Source of the DNA: Candidatus Thalassarchaeum betae
GTDB taxonomy: Archaea > Thermoplasmatota > Poseidoniia > Poseidoniales > Thalassarchaeaceae
Assembly (NCBI GenBank): GCA_003193925.1
Contig: PSPG01000011.1
Location: 1 to 54,964 of the forward strand
Reading direction: 5' to 3'
Length of the DNA: 54,964 bases
The notes beneath the pieces are model-generated. The model had not been told where the DNA came from, ran no database searches, and saw only the letters and a list, made by a program, of their open reading frames with translations. Below, piece after piece: positions 26,904 through 34,942 of this stretch. Every line of letters starts with the position of its first letter. The first letter of the stretch is position 1. Position numbers and translations under genes: made by a program.

Positions 26904-27485
26904 TCAGACCGTTACCACTCTGACCAATCCACGGAGGGGCACGCCCTCGAGCTCGTTGTTGTGCGTCTTGTTAGCGAGCACTAGGCAGAGTTTGACGTCA
27001 GCTCCCGCTGACCTGAGGTTCCTGATGGTCTTCCTCATCGTGTCACCGGATGACACGACGTCGTCGATCACGACGACGCGCTTGCCGCCGACACCGGCGA
27101 AGACCCCTGAGAGGTGGCCTCCCTCCTCCTCGCTGATGCTCCTGCTGATAGACAGGTCGAGGTCCATCTGTCCTGCTATAGCCTGTGCGAAGGGGATTCC
27201 GTTGAGGCTGATGCCGACGATGGCGTCGACTTCGTCATCGATCTCCTCATCGATGATGTCTGCGAAGATGTATGCCACAGCCTCGATCCTAGCCGCCTTG
27301 ACCGCAATCGACCTCCAGCCGACTTGGATGTCGGAGGGGCGGTCCTCGGAGGAGACCCCGCTCGAGGACAGCCACTGGATCGTGGTCTGGGACAGCGACA
27401 GCTCGTCCGCTATCTGTTGGGTGTTCAGGCCCTTGTTGCGGTATTCCTCAACCTTGGTCCGAAGCTCATCAACGCTCAGTGGCAT
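26904..27485 (-). CDS. HTH-phosphoribosyltransferase regulator, GfcR-like
   Basis: This 193-residue protein fuses an N-terminal helix-turn-helix (about residues 1-45, containing GLNTQQIADELSLSQTTIQW) to a type I phosphoribosyltransferase domain with the PRPP-binding motif VVVIDDVVSSGDT. The fusion matches archaeal PyrE-like/GfcR proteins; in haloarchaea GfcR controls sugar-catabolism genes. It is therefore more likely a regulator sensing a nucleotide or PRPP-like ligand than a biosynthetic orotate enzyme. ATG at 27485 begins exactly at the HTH domain; longer frames run into the dut gene end. Confidence 0.85.
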   Translation of the reverse strand: MPLSVDELRTKVEEYRNKGLNTQQIADELSLSQTTIQWLSSSGVSSEDRPSDIQVGWRSIAVKAARIEAVAYIFADIIDEEIDDEVDAIVGISLNGIPFAQAIAGQMDLDLSISRSISEEEGGHLSGVFAGVGGKRVVVIDDVVSSGDTMRKTIRNLRSAGADVKLCLVLANKTHNNELEGVPLRGLVRVVTV

Positions 27486-27558
27486 CAATTCGCCCCGCCG
27501 CTCGCTCTCTATGAATCCACCGGGGGTGGAATGGGGGAAAAACGCGACTTTAGGGCCG

Positions 27559-28008
27559 CTAGAAGCGGCCGGTGCTGCCGAACCCGCCCTCTCCACGTTC
27601 GGTCTGGCCCAGATCGTCGAAATCGACAACACGGAAACTGACGTTCGGTATCGGCGAAATCAGTATCTGTGCTATCCTCTCGCCAGCCCTCACAGTGTAC
27701 GAATCACCCTCGCCCAGCCAGGTCATCAGCACGAACAGCTCGCCGCGGTAGTCTGCGTCGATGGTGCCTATGCTGTGCGGCAGGATCAGCCCCTTCGAGC
27801 CCAATGAGGAGCGCGCTCGCACCTGTCCCTCGTAGCCGATCGGAATGGCGACGTGGAGGCCGGTGCGCAGCTTCACGCTCTGGCGGAAGGGCACCTCTAC
27901 CTCCTCGAGGGCGTAGAGGTCCCAGCCGGCGGCGTACTCGCTGCCTCGGGTCGGAAGCTTGGCGTCCGGGTGGGTGCGAGCGACTTTGACCTCGAGTTGC
28001 TCGTCCAT
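27559..28008 (-). CDS. dut: dUTP diphosphatase, trimeric dUTPase
   Basis: This 149-residue enzyme hydrolyses dUTP to dUMP, keeping uracil out of DNA. The five dUTPase motifs are present: AGWDLYA (1), ARSSLGSKGL (2), GTIDADYRGEL (3), ERIAQILI (4) and GEGGFGSTG (5). Length is standard. ATG at 28008 is taken because a longer open frame runs through the promoter of the divergent aIF2 beta gene. The GfcR-like gene follows after 73 bases. Confidence 0.94.
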   Translation of the reverse strand: MDEQLEVKVARTHPDAKLPTRGSEYAAGWDLYALEEVEVPFRQSVKLRTGLHVAIPIGYEGQVRARSSLGSKGLILPHSIGTIDADYRGELFVLMTWLGEGDSYTVRAGERIAQILISPIPNVSFRVVDFDDLGQTERGEGGFGSTGRF

Positions 28009-28098
28009 GGTTTGCCTGCGCCGTTCCGGTCTTTGACCGTTCGCAAGCGCCCATCGGCGCCCGGTGGGGTGAAAAGGAGGCCATGATTCGGCAGGCCG
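28009..28098. promoter_or_regulatory. divergent promoter region between dut and the aIF2 beta gene
   Basis: On the plus strand GTGAAAAGG near 28069-28077 is about 27 bases before the aIF2 beta ATG. On the minus strand TCAAAG near 28030-28035 is a similar distance before dut. CGGTC-TTT-GACCG (28027-28039) is a short palindrome overlapping the dut-side element and may be an operator. Confidence 0.35.
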
Positions 28099-28509
28099 AT
28101 GGCTGACTACGAATACGACGCCCTGCTCGACCGCGCACGCGAGCGCATTCCCAAGGACATCAGCGAACGCTCGCGCTGGACCATGCCCGAGCCTGACATC
28201 CTCATCCAGGGAAGCCAGACCATCCTGCGCAACTTCGCCGACATCGTCAACGCGATGGACCGCGATGCCAACCACGTCTACCAGTTCCTGCTCAACGAAC
28301 TCGGGACCTCAGGCACCCGGGAGCAGGTCCGTGTGATGTTCAAGGGAAGGGTCCCGCCGATGAGGATCAAGGAGAAGTTGGTCGCCTACGTCAAGGCGTT
28401 CATCCTGTGCGACCAGTGCCGAGCGCCCGATACCCGCTTCATCAAGGAGGGGCGCACGACCCTGCTCAAGTGCCAGGCTTGCGGTGCGACTCGCCCGGTC
28501 CGCCTCTGA
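28099..28509 (+). CDS. translation initiation factor aIF2 subunit beta
   Basis: This 136-residue protein is the beta subunit of the archaeal initiation factor that brings Met-tRNAi to the ribosome. The alpha/beta domain is followed by the C-terminal zinc ribbon with CDQC (about 108-111) and CQAC (about 128-131). Length is usual. Its stop codon abuts the stop of the convergent quinone-oxidoreductase gene as TGATCA. A TATA-like GTGAAAAGG lies about 27 bases upstream. Confidence 0.93.
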   Translation: MADYEYDALLDRARERIPKDISERSRWTMPEPDILIQGSQTILRNFADIVNAMDRDANHVYQFLLNELGTSGTREQVRVMFKGRVPPMRIKEKLVAYVKAFILCDQCRAPDTRFIKEGRTTLLKCQACGATRPVRL

Positions 28510-29532
28510 TCACTGGGGCGAGAAGTCCAGCAGCACCTTGCCGCGGTTCTTTCGGTCGTGGATGTGCATCTGCGCCTCAGCGACCTGCTCGAAGCGCCAT
28601 ACCGAGTCGATGACCGGGTCGATGTCTCCCCTGAGCAGCATGCCAGACAGATCCTCCAGATGGCCGCTGAACACCGACTCGTCGTCCAGCAGCCCCATGT
28701 GGACCCCGAACACCGCCTTGTTGGAACTCATCATCTTGAGCGGGTCGAAACTCGGTGTCGAGAGCCACATCCTGAGTGCCGTCAGCCTCGAGCGCTTGTC
28801 GCCTTTCACTGCGGAGGAGGCGCCGAAGACGTACAGCTTGCCGCCTCGGCGCAGCGCCTTGTAGGAGCGCATCACGTGGCTGCCGCCGACCGGGTCTATG
28901 GCGTGATGCACTCCCTTGCCCCCCGTCATGCTCTTGCAGACCTCGACGAAGTCCTCGGCCTCGCGGTCGACGAAGCGCATGCCGAGAGACTCGACGAACT
29001 CGCGCTTCGGAGCCGACGCGGTGCCCACGATTAGCGAGGTGCCATAGGCCTTGCATATCTGAGCCACCGCGGTGCCAACGCCGCCGGCCGCGTGGTGGAC
29101 GAGGACCGTCTCGCCCCCCGACAGGTTACCCAGGTGGACCAGCATGTGGTAGGCCGTGCCATAGGTGACCGGGATTGCCGCTGCTTGGTCGAAGGACATT
29201 GAGTCCGGCAGTGGGATCACCCTGCTGCCGTCCAGCACGACCTGCTCGGAGTAGCCCCCGAAGCCGGTCATGGCGAGCACGCGGTCGCCGGGGCTGAGTC
29301 CCTCGACCCCCTCGCCCACGTCCATGATCTTCCCCGCGGCCTCGTAGCCGGGTGTGAACGGGTAGTCCGGGTTCGAGCCGTACAGCCCCTGACGCATCAT
29401 CAGGTCTGCGAAGTTGATTCCGGCCCTGTGTACTCGGACCCTGACTTGGCCCGGGCCGGCCACCGGGTCGCTTTCCTCCACTATGCGGATCGAGTCGACC
29501 CCACCGACCCCCGGGTAGACCACCTTGCGCAC
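28510..29532 (-). CDS. zinc-free alcohol dehydrogenase/quinone oxidoreductase (MDR family)
   Basis: This 340-residue medium-chain reductase has the N-terminal GroES-like domain (GINFADLMMRQGLYG) and the NADPH-binding domain with VLVHHAAGGVGTAVAQI (about residues 144-160). It lacks the catalytic zinc cysteines, as in Qor/synaptic VAT-1-like enzymes. The start is GTG at 29532, directly before the stop of the small ferredoxin gene upstream, so both are cotranscribed with the pterin dehydratase. Substrate is unknown. Confidence 0.87.
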   Translation of the reverse strand: MRKVVYPGVGGVDSIRIVEESDPVAGPGQVRVRVHRAGINFADLMMRQGLYGSNPDYPFTPGYEAAGKIMDVGEGVEGLSPGDRVLAMTGFGGYSEQVVLDGSRVIPLPDSMSFDQAAAIPVTYGTAYHMLVHLGNLSGGETVLVHHAAGGVGTAVAQICKAYGTSLIVGTASAPKREFVESLGMRFVDREAEDFVEVCKSMTGGKGVHHAIDPVGGSHVMRSYKALRRGGKLYVFGASSAVKGDKRSRLTALRMWLSTPSFDPLKMMSSNKAVFGVHMGLLDDESVFSGHLEDLSGMLLRGDIDPVIDSVWRFEQVAEAQMHIHDRKNRGKVLLDFSPQ

Positions 29533-29847
29533 TCAATCACCCATCAGGTAGTCGACGGCGACCTCGCCGCCCTTGAGATGCTCTAGAACCGCCCTCAGGC
29601 CCTTGTCGTCGTCCGGGAGGGTGTACCAGGTGCCCTCCGGGTAGACAACGCAGGAGGGCCCCCTCTCGCAATGGTCCAGACATCCGGACTTGTTGACGCG
29701 GACATCCTCCAGGCCCTCGGCACGAGCAGCACGCTTGAGCCGAGTGAGGATGTCGAGCGAATTCTTCGCAGCACAGCAGCCGCGCGAACTCTCAGGCGGG
29801 CGCTCGTTGGTGCAGACGAAGACGTGCATCCTGAATTGATTGGTCAT
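29533..29847 (-). CDS. thioredoxin-like [2Fe-2S] ferredoxin
   Basis: This 104-residue protein begins FRMHVFVCTNERP and has cysteines in CTNERP, GCCAAK and later SGCLDHCERGP, the pattern of thioredoxin-fold [2Fe-2S] ferredoxins related to the NuoE C-terminal domain. It is a soluble electron carrier. The start at 29847 allows six residues before the conserved MHVF; ATG at 29829 is an alternative. It lies between the pterin dehydratase gene (eight bases upstream) and the MDR reductase gene (directly adjoining). Confidence 0.87.
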   Translation of the reverse strand: MTNQFRMHVFVCTNERPPESSRGCCAAKNSLDILTRLKRAARAEGLEDVRVNKSGCLDHCERGPSCVVYPEGTWYTLPDDDKGLRAVLEHLKGGEVAVDYLMGD

Positions 29848-29855
29848 GGGACCAC

Positions 29856-30182
29856 CTAGATCCTGTCGAACTTCGCCGCTAGGACGAAATCGGACTCGGT
29901 CAGGCCGTCTATCTTGTGGGTCCATATCGTCGCCTTCACGCGCCCCCAGCCCAACTCGAAGTCGGCGTGGTGGTTCTCAGCCTCGCAGATGGCTCCGGCC
30001 GCGTTGGTGAACCCGAGCGCGGAGGCGAAGTCCGGGAAGGACCAGGTCCGCTCGAGATGGTGCCCGTCAACGACCCTCCAATCGCCATCGAGATGTGGAA
30101 TCAGCTCAGCCTGCTCAGTTGTGGTGAGCGGCGGCACCCCGCCCTCGCAAGGCACGCACCGCTTGGCTGCGAACTCGGACAT
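29856..30182 (-). CDS. 4a-hydroxytetrahydrobiopterin dehydratase (pterin carbinolamine dehydratase)
   Basis: This 108-residue protein matches the PCD/DCoH family: WSFPDFASALGF, then the active-site segment ENHHADFELGWGRVKATIWTH, with the two histidines and the later His in place. The family dehydrates a pterin carbinolamine in pterin recycling, and some members serve molybdopterin or folate metabolism. No aromatic amino-acid hydroxylase is in the window. Folate genes and a Mo enzyme are, so either context is possible. Confidence 0.9.
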   Translation of the reverse strand: MSEFAAKRCVPCEGGVPPLTTTEQAELIPHLDGDWRVVDGHHLERTWSFPDFASALGFTNAAGAICEAENHHADFELGWGRVKATIWTHKIDGLTESDFVLAAKFDRI

Positions 30183-30185
30183 GGA

Positions 30186-30638
30186 TCAGCCCCACAGGTG
30201 GCTGTCGTCATGCCCGTCAGCGCTTCTCTCGGCCTGCTCGTGCAGGCTCGACCGGCGCCTGATGTCCTCCTTCTCGAAGGTTAGGAGCTCCTTGTCCTCG
30301 ATGTACGGGCGACGCAGGTGGGTGACTAGGCGTAGCTCTACGATCACGTCCCTCGCGATCGAGCGGAAGTCGCCGTCCTCGTCGAGTATCTCGACGGCGT
30401 TCCTCGAAGTCCCTACCAGCACTCCCCTGACCCAGGGCTCGACCTCGGGGGGAAGGGCCCTTGCATCGAGCAGTATCTCGATTATGTCGTCCTTCCTCAA
30501 TCCGGACTTTCGGTCGATGAGCGGTCCGTGGAAGACGTCGTTCAGGTCCGACAGCTTGGGCGAGCCGTACTCCTCGTGGATTCGCCTGGCCCAGCCGGGC
30601 AGGTCGTCGATTCTCTTGCCTCTGCGTTCTCCAGTCAT
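30186..30638 (-). CDS. conserved-looking protein of unknown function
   Basis: This 150-residue soluble, charged protein is not assigned to a family. It has a Trp-containing N-terminus (DDLPGWARRIHEEYG), a central segment with KSGLRKDDIIEILLDARALP and a C-terminal charged helix. ATG at 30638 is chosen because upstream sequence is antisense to the NOG1 gene and its promoter. It ends three bases before the pterin dehydratase start, so it heads that minus-strand operon. Confidence 0.6.
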   Translation of the reverse strand: MTGERRGKRIDDLPGWARRIHEEYGSPKLSDLNDVFHGPLIDRKSGLRKDDIIEILLDARALPPEVEPWVRGVLVGTSRNAVEILDEDGDFRSIARDVIVELRLVTHLRRPYIEDKELLTFEKEDIRRRSSLHEQAERSADGHDDSHLWG

Positions 30639-30753
30639 GTCGCTGCGTGGGAGTCGTGATAGAAAAGGAGTAGGTCGGGCCCAGATCGGGCCTTTGGCCC
30701 GAACTGGTGGCTTGAAGTGGGATGGTCGTGGCCGCAGGGTCCGAGGTGAGCGC

Positions 30754-31785
30754 ATGGCATCGATGGATTGGCGTCGTATTCCGACCGTCCTGTATCCCCA
30801 GGAGATTCTGGACAAGGCGTTCGGCAGGGCGAGCAAGCAGTCTGATCTGGTCGAGGACCCCGACAAGTACCACAGGGTCCGCAAGCAGATGGACAGGATG
30901 GTCCAGTCGGCTGCTGACGTCATCGACACGACCCTGCTGAAGTGGGTCGACCTCTGGCCCAGCCTCAACGCCCTCTCGCAGTTCGACCAAGCGCTCATCG
31001 ACGCTGCGGTCGGCAACGACGAGTACCGCAAGACCCTCGGCACCATCCAATGGGCCGCCGAGCAGGTCCGCAAGATCGCCGGCGAGACCCAGAGGAAAAT
31101 CTTGCGGCTCCGCAACATCGAGGGCTTCCACCAGGCCCGCCGCCACGCCTACGGCAGGTTCTCGTCCATCCTCGACCAGGTCTCGCCGCAGATACTGTGG
31201 CTCGGCGAGGCTCGCGACATCCTGCGCCAACTCCCCTCGCTCGACCCCGACGAGCCATGCATCGTGGTGGCCGGAGCGCCCAACGTCGGCAAGTCGGCCC
31301 TCATCACGGCGCTGTCCAGCGGCGAGCCCGAGGTCGCGATCTATCCGTTCACCACCAAGCAGCTCCATCTGGGGCACTTCGAGCACCGCAGGCGAGTCTA
31401 CCAGATGGTCGACACACCCGGACTGCTCGACCGGCCTAGGGCCGAGCGCAATCGCATCGAGATGCAGGCCATCGCAGCTTTGGAGCACATTGGCGACGCC
31501 CTAGTGTTCCTAGTTGACTCGACCGAGGGCAGCAGCATGAGTCAGAAGGAGCAGGAGCACCTGCTCTCCGAGGTCAGGGAGTTGATGTCCGAGAGGTCGA
31601 TGATAGTAGTCCACAGCAAGAGTGACATCCTCGACGGCGTACCGCTGGGTGCTGAGACCCTCATCAGCGCCGAGACAGGTGAGGGACTCGAGGAACTGCG
31701 CTCGAGGCTCATCGAGACGATAGGCGCAGATGACATATCGGACCCGCTGGTGCTGCCGGAGAACTGGCCGCGAAGGGACGAGTAG
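30754..31785 (+). CDS. NOG1-family GTPase
   Basis: This 343-residue protein has the NOG1 layout: an N-terminal helical domain of about 165 residues, then a G domain with P-loop GAPNVGKS (about 174-181), G3 DTPGLLDRP and a G4-like SKSD (from VVHSKSD) in place of the usual NKxD. NOG1 proteins act in large ribosomal subunit assembly. A TTGAAG element lies about 40 bases before ATG 30754, and a GGTGA follows it four bases before the start. A much longer in-frame extension upstream lies antisense to neighbouring genes and is rejected. Confidence 0.9.
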   Translation: MASMDWRRIPTVLYPQEILDKAFGRASKQSDLVEDPDKYHRVRKQMDRMVQSAADVIDTTLLKWVDLWPSLNALSQFDQALIDAAVGNDEYRKTLGTIQWAAEQVRKIAGETQRKILRLRNIEGFHQARRHAYGRFSSILDQVSPQILWLGEARDILRQLPSLDPDEPCIVVAGAPNVGKSALITALSSGEPEVAIYPFTTKQLHLGHFEHRRRVYQMVDTPGLLDRPRAERNRIEMQAIAALEHIGDALVFLVDSTEGSSMSQKEQEHLLSEVRELMSERSMIVVHSKSDILDGVPLGAETLISAETGEGLEELRSRLIETIGADDISDPLVLPENWPRRDE

Positions 31786-31905
31786 TCACTCGACGTGCCA
31801 ATGATGACCGCACACTGTGCAGTAGAGCCTGTACCCGCCCAATGAGGTGGGAAGCCCCCCGACGTCGATCTGCGTGCCGCAGTTCACGCATCGGTGCACG
31901 CGCAT
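31786..31905 (-). CDS. tiny zinc-ribbon protein
   Basis: This 39-residue open frame has two CxxC pairs (RCVNCG at about residues 5-10 and YCTVCG at about 28-33), the spacing of a small zinc ribbon, and ends HHWHVE. The start at 31905 has a GGAGGTGG Shine-Dalgarno sequence about eight bases upstream. The stop codon directly abuts that of the NOG1 gene. The cysteine pattern, the ribosome site and the exact fit between neighbours make it credible despite its size. Similar mini-ribbons bind nucleic acid or ribosomes, but no function can be given. Confidence 0.6.
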   Translation of the reverse strand: MRVHRCVNCGTQIDVGGLPTSLGGYRLYCTVCGHHWHVE

Positions 31906-31950
31906 GTGGTAGCCACCTCCCTTCGGTTCTTCAACAAAACTGATGCCGAC

Positions 31951-32541
31951 TCAGGCTTCCTTGAAGCGCTGCCAAGCCCGCATGATCCGGTTGTGGGCGA
32001 ACATCTCCCCCGACCCTGCGAACAGCAGGATGGCCACGATCCCGAGCAGGATCTCCGCCGCGGGGTTCAGGCTGACCTCGGGAGTGATGGTCACGAGCTG
32101 CTTGCCGCCGAGGCCGGAGGTGTCGGTGCTCGCTGTGGCGAATCTGTAGTCTCCCGGCTTGAGATTGAACATCATCGAGCCGTCGTCTTCCTCGTCACCG
32201 CCGGCGACGAAGTCGAAATCGTTTGCAGTGCAGGTCGTCAGCCCGTCGGAGTCCGGCTCGCAGCCATCCGGCGGCGGGCTTTCGATGACTCCTATCCAGC
32301 TGCTGTCGGACTTGTCCCACTCGATTGTCAGTTTGATGTCCAGAAGCATGAACGCCGTTGGAGCAGACAGGTCCTCGGTCGCCAGACCCACCGGGCAGTC
32401 CGTGGTGTCGTCGGTGCATGGGACCAGGGGGACGTTCGTGCGACTCTGGTCGAGGGTCGGGCCATACAGGCTGACTATTACCAGCAGGGCGCAGATTACT
32501 CCGACGACCGCCGGGAGGACCGAGAGGATGCGAACCATCAT
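31951..32541 (-). CDS. membrane protein of unknown function with an extracytoplasmic domain
   Basis: This 196-residue protein has one N-terminal hydrophobic helix (about 5-26), an exported-looking acidic domain of about 130 residues with four cysteines, and a second helix near the C-terminus (about 164-180) followed by a basic tail. The topology suggests a domain outside the membrane with both ends inside. ATG at 32541 is chosen because AGGAGG lies about 11 bases upstream; GTG at 32550 is too close to that site. It follows the DUF2116-like gene by 28 bases. Confidence 0.65.
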   Translation of the reverse strand: MMVRILSVLPAVVGVICALLVIVSLYGPTLDQSRTNVPLVPCTDDTTDCPVGLATEDLSAPTAFMLLDIKLTIEWDKSDSSWIGVIESPPPDGCEPDSDGLTTCTANDFDFVAGGDEEDDGSMMFNLKPGDYRFATASTDTSGLGGKQLVTITPEVSLNPAAEILLGIVAILLFAGSGEMFAHNRIMRAWQRFKEA

Positions 32542-32569
32542 GTGAATCACATCCTCCTAGTGTTACGGT

Positions 32570-32887
32570 TCAACCTGATGCCCCCATGAGTTGCAGCATG
32601 ACGAGCAGTATGGCTATTCCAGGGAACAGGTACAGCATCACTGTCAGCCTCTTCCTCGAAGCCTCCCTCTTCTCCTGCTTCTCGGCGCAGGTCGCTTCGG
32701 AGCATATCGCAGGGTCGCTGTCGAGGGGAATCGGGGCCCAGCAGATCACACAGTGCCTGTGCTCCGGAGTCTGGAACTCCCTACGCGCGCGCTTACGACG
32801 CTCGCTCTCTCGGTGTCGCTGAGCGGCGTCTCTGGCCTCCTGAGCGGTCTTCTGGGCCGCCTTGAGTATCTTCTCCTTCCGACTCAT
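32570..32887 (-). CDS. DUF2116-like zinc-ribbon membrane protein
   Basis: This 105-residue protein has a charged Lys/Arg/Ala-rich N-terminal helix (about 1-40), a treble-clef-like zinc ribbon (HRHCVICWAPIPLD, then ICSEATC, about 44-67), and one C-terminal membrane helix (about 84-101). This is the pattern of DUF2116 archaeal proteins. The function is unknown. It follows the UMP kinase gene by eight bases. Confidence 0.72.
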   Translation of the reverse strand: MSRKEKILKAAQKTAQEARDAAQRHRESERRKRARREFQTPEHRHCVICWAPIPLDSDPAICSEATCAEKQEKREASRKRLTVMLYLFPGIAILLVMLQLMGASG

Positions 32888-32895
32888 GCACTCAC

Positions 32896-33594
32896 CTATG
32901 CGACTACTGTGCCGCCGAACTCCCGGCCCTCGATGGCCTCCCGGATCCTCTCTGTGTCACGCCCGTCGAGGATGCACAGTGGCATCCCAGCGCGCCGCGC
33001 CGCGTCCACGCCCACAGGGTCGACGACCTGAGAGGGGCCGGCCCGAGAGTGCTCGGGCGGGCCGACGATTTCCTGCAGCTGGGCGTGAGTGAGCCGGTCG
33101 TGCGCCTCGGCGTCGGGATTCGAGCGTGGGTCGGAGTCGTGCACCTTGGCCACGTTGGTCGCGATGACGCAGCGCTCGGCGCCGGCGGCGACGGCTAGCC
33201 TGATGGCGACGGCGTCGGTGGTGTGGCCCGGCCGGGTGCCGCCCATCACCACGACTTGACGCCCCTCGAGCAGCTCAGCCGCCTCGTTGACGCTGCGTGG
33301 GATGGTGCCGGACACGGGGATGCCGGCGTCAGCTAGGCCCTCGCGCACGATGGCGGCATTGAGACGCGTGGCAGCGATGCCGATCCTGTCGAGCCGGTCC
33401 TCGGAGTCGATAAGGGGTCTTGCAAGCGCGATTCCCTCACGCGCGGCGGCTCCGCCGCCGACCACGAGGCCGAGCCTGTCGCCCACGGCGACACGGTCTC
33501 TGACGATCCCGATTAGACTCTCGAGCCAAGTGTGCCGCTCGTCGAGCTCGGGCCTCAGGAGGCTGCCCCCGAGTGCCACAATCACGGTCGCCAT
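32896..33594 (-). CDS. pyrH: UMP kinase, archaeal type (amino acid kinase fold)
   Basis: This 232-residue kinase would make UDP from UMP. The start VIVALGGSLL, the GGGAAAREGI glycine loop, the GGTRPGHTTDAVA motif and the NVAKVHDSDPRSNPDA region match archaeal UMP kinases. ATG at 33594 places the glycine motif at the expected position; an upstream in-frame Met at 33624 would lie in the promoter, where TTGAAA is found on this strand at 33622-33627. Confidence 0.88.
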   Translation of the reverse strand: MATVIVALGGSLLRPELDERHTWLESLIGIVRDRVAVGDRLGLVVGGGAAAREGIALARPLIDSEDRLDRIGIAATRLNAAIVREGLADAGIPVSGTIPRSVNEAAELLEGRQVVVMGGTRPGHTTDAVAIRLAVAAGAERCVIATNVAKVHDSDPRSNPDAEAHDRLTHAQLQEIVGPPEHSRAGPSQVVDPVGVDAARRAGMPLCILDGRDTERIREAIEGREFGGTVVA

Positions 33595-33621
33595 CGCGGC
33601 ATGGGCGCACATGCCCCCTTT

Positions 33622-33659
33622 CAATGCCTACGGCGTGACCGCGGTGAAGGGTTGAAATG
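33622..33659. promoter_or_regulatory. back-to-back TATA-like elements between pyrH and the aRF1 gene
   Basis: TTTCAA at 33622-33627 reads TTGAAA on the minus strand, about 30 bases before the UMP kinase start. TTGAAAT at 33653-33659 lies about 35 bases before the aRF1 start. The same hexamer on both strands at suitable distances fits a divergent promoter. Confidence 0.45.
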
Positions 33660-33690
33660 CCGCCCCTCCGGCCTTTCGCAGAGGTAAAGC

Positions 33691-34938
33691 ATGTCTGATG
33701 ACTTGGCGCAACAGCAGCGCAGGCTCCGTCTGAAGAAAGCGCTCGGGGAGCTGACGTCCATGCGCGGCATGGGCACTGAGCTCGTCACCGTCGTCGTCCC
33801 GCCTGACAGGATGATACACCTTGTCCGTCAACACCTCTCCCAAGAATCGGGCCAAGCCGTCAACATCAAGTCTAAGTCCACCAGGAAGCACGTTGCCGAC
33901 GCTATCGAGTCCGCGATAGCCACGATCAACCGCTACAAGACCCCCGGGGAGCGCGGAATCGCCATCTTCGTCGGCCATGTCATAGTGGGCAACAACAAGA
34001 GCAGGCTCATCTCCACGGTCATCGACGACCCGCCGGAGCCATTCACCTCCTTCAGGTACAGGTGCGATTCGAGATTCGAGGTCAGCCAACTCGAGGAGAT
34101 GCTGATCGACAGGACCGCATACGGCCTGTTCGTCATCGACCGCTCCGAGTCGGCATACGGGTTGGCCTCGGGCAAGCGCCTGCACTGCCAGGCACACATC
34201 ACCTCGCAGGTCCCCTCCAAGCACGGGCGAGGCGGTCAGTCTGCCCGGCGCTTCGAGCGACTGATCGAGGAGGCGGCTCACACGTTCTTCCAGAAGTCCG
34301 CAGAAAGGGCCTGCGCCTACTGGCTGCCGATGATTGAGGATCTCGAGGGAATCATCGTAGGCGGCCCTGGTGCGACCAAGGACTTCGTGGTCAAGAACGA
34401 CTACTTCCACCACGAGATCAAGAAACTGATCCGCGAGCCGCTGTTCGATGTCGGCTACTCCAACGAGAGCGGGCTGCGCGAGCTGATCCAGCGCGCCGGC
34501 GGCCTGATGGACCAGATCGAGCTCGACACCGAGCGCAGGCTGGTGGACGGCTTCCTGCGCGAGGTGATGCAGCCTCTCCCCAAGGCGACCTACGGCGAGG
34601 CCATGGTGAGGTCTGCGCTCGAGCAGGGTGCGGTGCACACACTGCTGCTCTCCGAGGCTCTGCGCAAGCGCAGGGTCGGCTGGGTTTGCAAGCCTTGCAA
34701 GCACGAGTGGGAGGCGACCCAGACGAGCCGCTCAGAGCTGCCCAACTGCCCCTCCTGCGACTCGGAGGACATCCGGGAGGACCCTGACAGGACGATGGAC
34801 CTGATAGACGAGATGAGCATGCTCGCCGGGCACACCTCCGCCAAGGTCAGCCTGGTATCAATGGACACCGAGGAGGGCGCCACGCTGAACGAGGCTTTCG
34901 GCGGCATCGCCGCCATACTGAGATACGCTTGGAGTTGA
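33691..34938 (+). CDS. prf1: peptide chain release factor aRF1
   Basis: This 415-residue factor recognises stop codons and releases the peptide. The stop-decoding motif NIKS is at residues 58-61 and the catalytic GGQ at 181-183, both canonical for archaeal/eukaryotic RF1. The C-terminal domain includes a zinc ribbon (CKPC and CPSC). Length is normal. The arginyl-tRNA synthetase gene follows after four bases, so the two are cotranscribed. Confidence 0.96.
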   Translation: MSDDLAQQQRRLRLKKALGELTSMRGMGTELVTVVVPPDRMIHLVRQHLSQESGQAVNIKSKSTRKHVADAIESAIATINRYKTPGERGIAIFVGHVIVGNNKSRLISTVIDDPPEPFTSFRYRCDSRFEVSQLEEMLIDRTAYGLFVIDRSESAYGLASGKRLHCQAHITSQVPSKHGRGGQSARRFERLIEEAAHTFFQKSAERACAYWLPMIEDLEGIIVGGPGATKDFVVKNDYFHHEIKKLIREPLFDVGYSNESGLRELIQRAGGLMDQIELDTERRLVDGFLREVMQPLPKATYGEAMVRSALEQGAVHTLLLSEALRKRRVGWVCKPCKHEWEATQTSRSELPNCPSCDSEDIREDPDRTMDLIDEMSMLAGHTSAKVSLVSMDTEEGATLNEAFGGIAAILRYAWS

Positions 34939-34942
34939 GACG

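Noticed and set aside
29914-30753. Long N-terminal extension of the NOG1 frame
   Set aside because: It lies antisense to the pterin dehydratase and the 150-residue gene, and NOG1 similarity begins only after ATG 30754.
30217-31488. 423-codon minus-strand frame opposite NOG1 and its neighbours
   Set aside because: It runs across two supported genes on opposite strands, and its sequence is low-complexity and Arg/Asp-rich, as expected of a GC-rich shadow frame.
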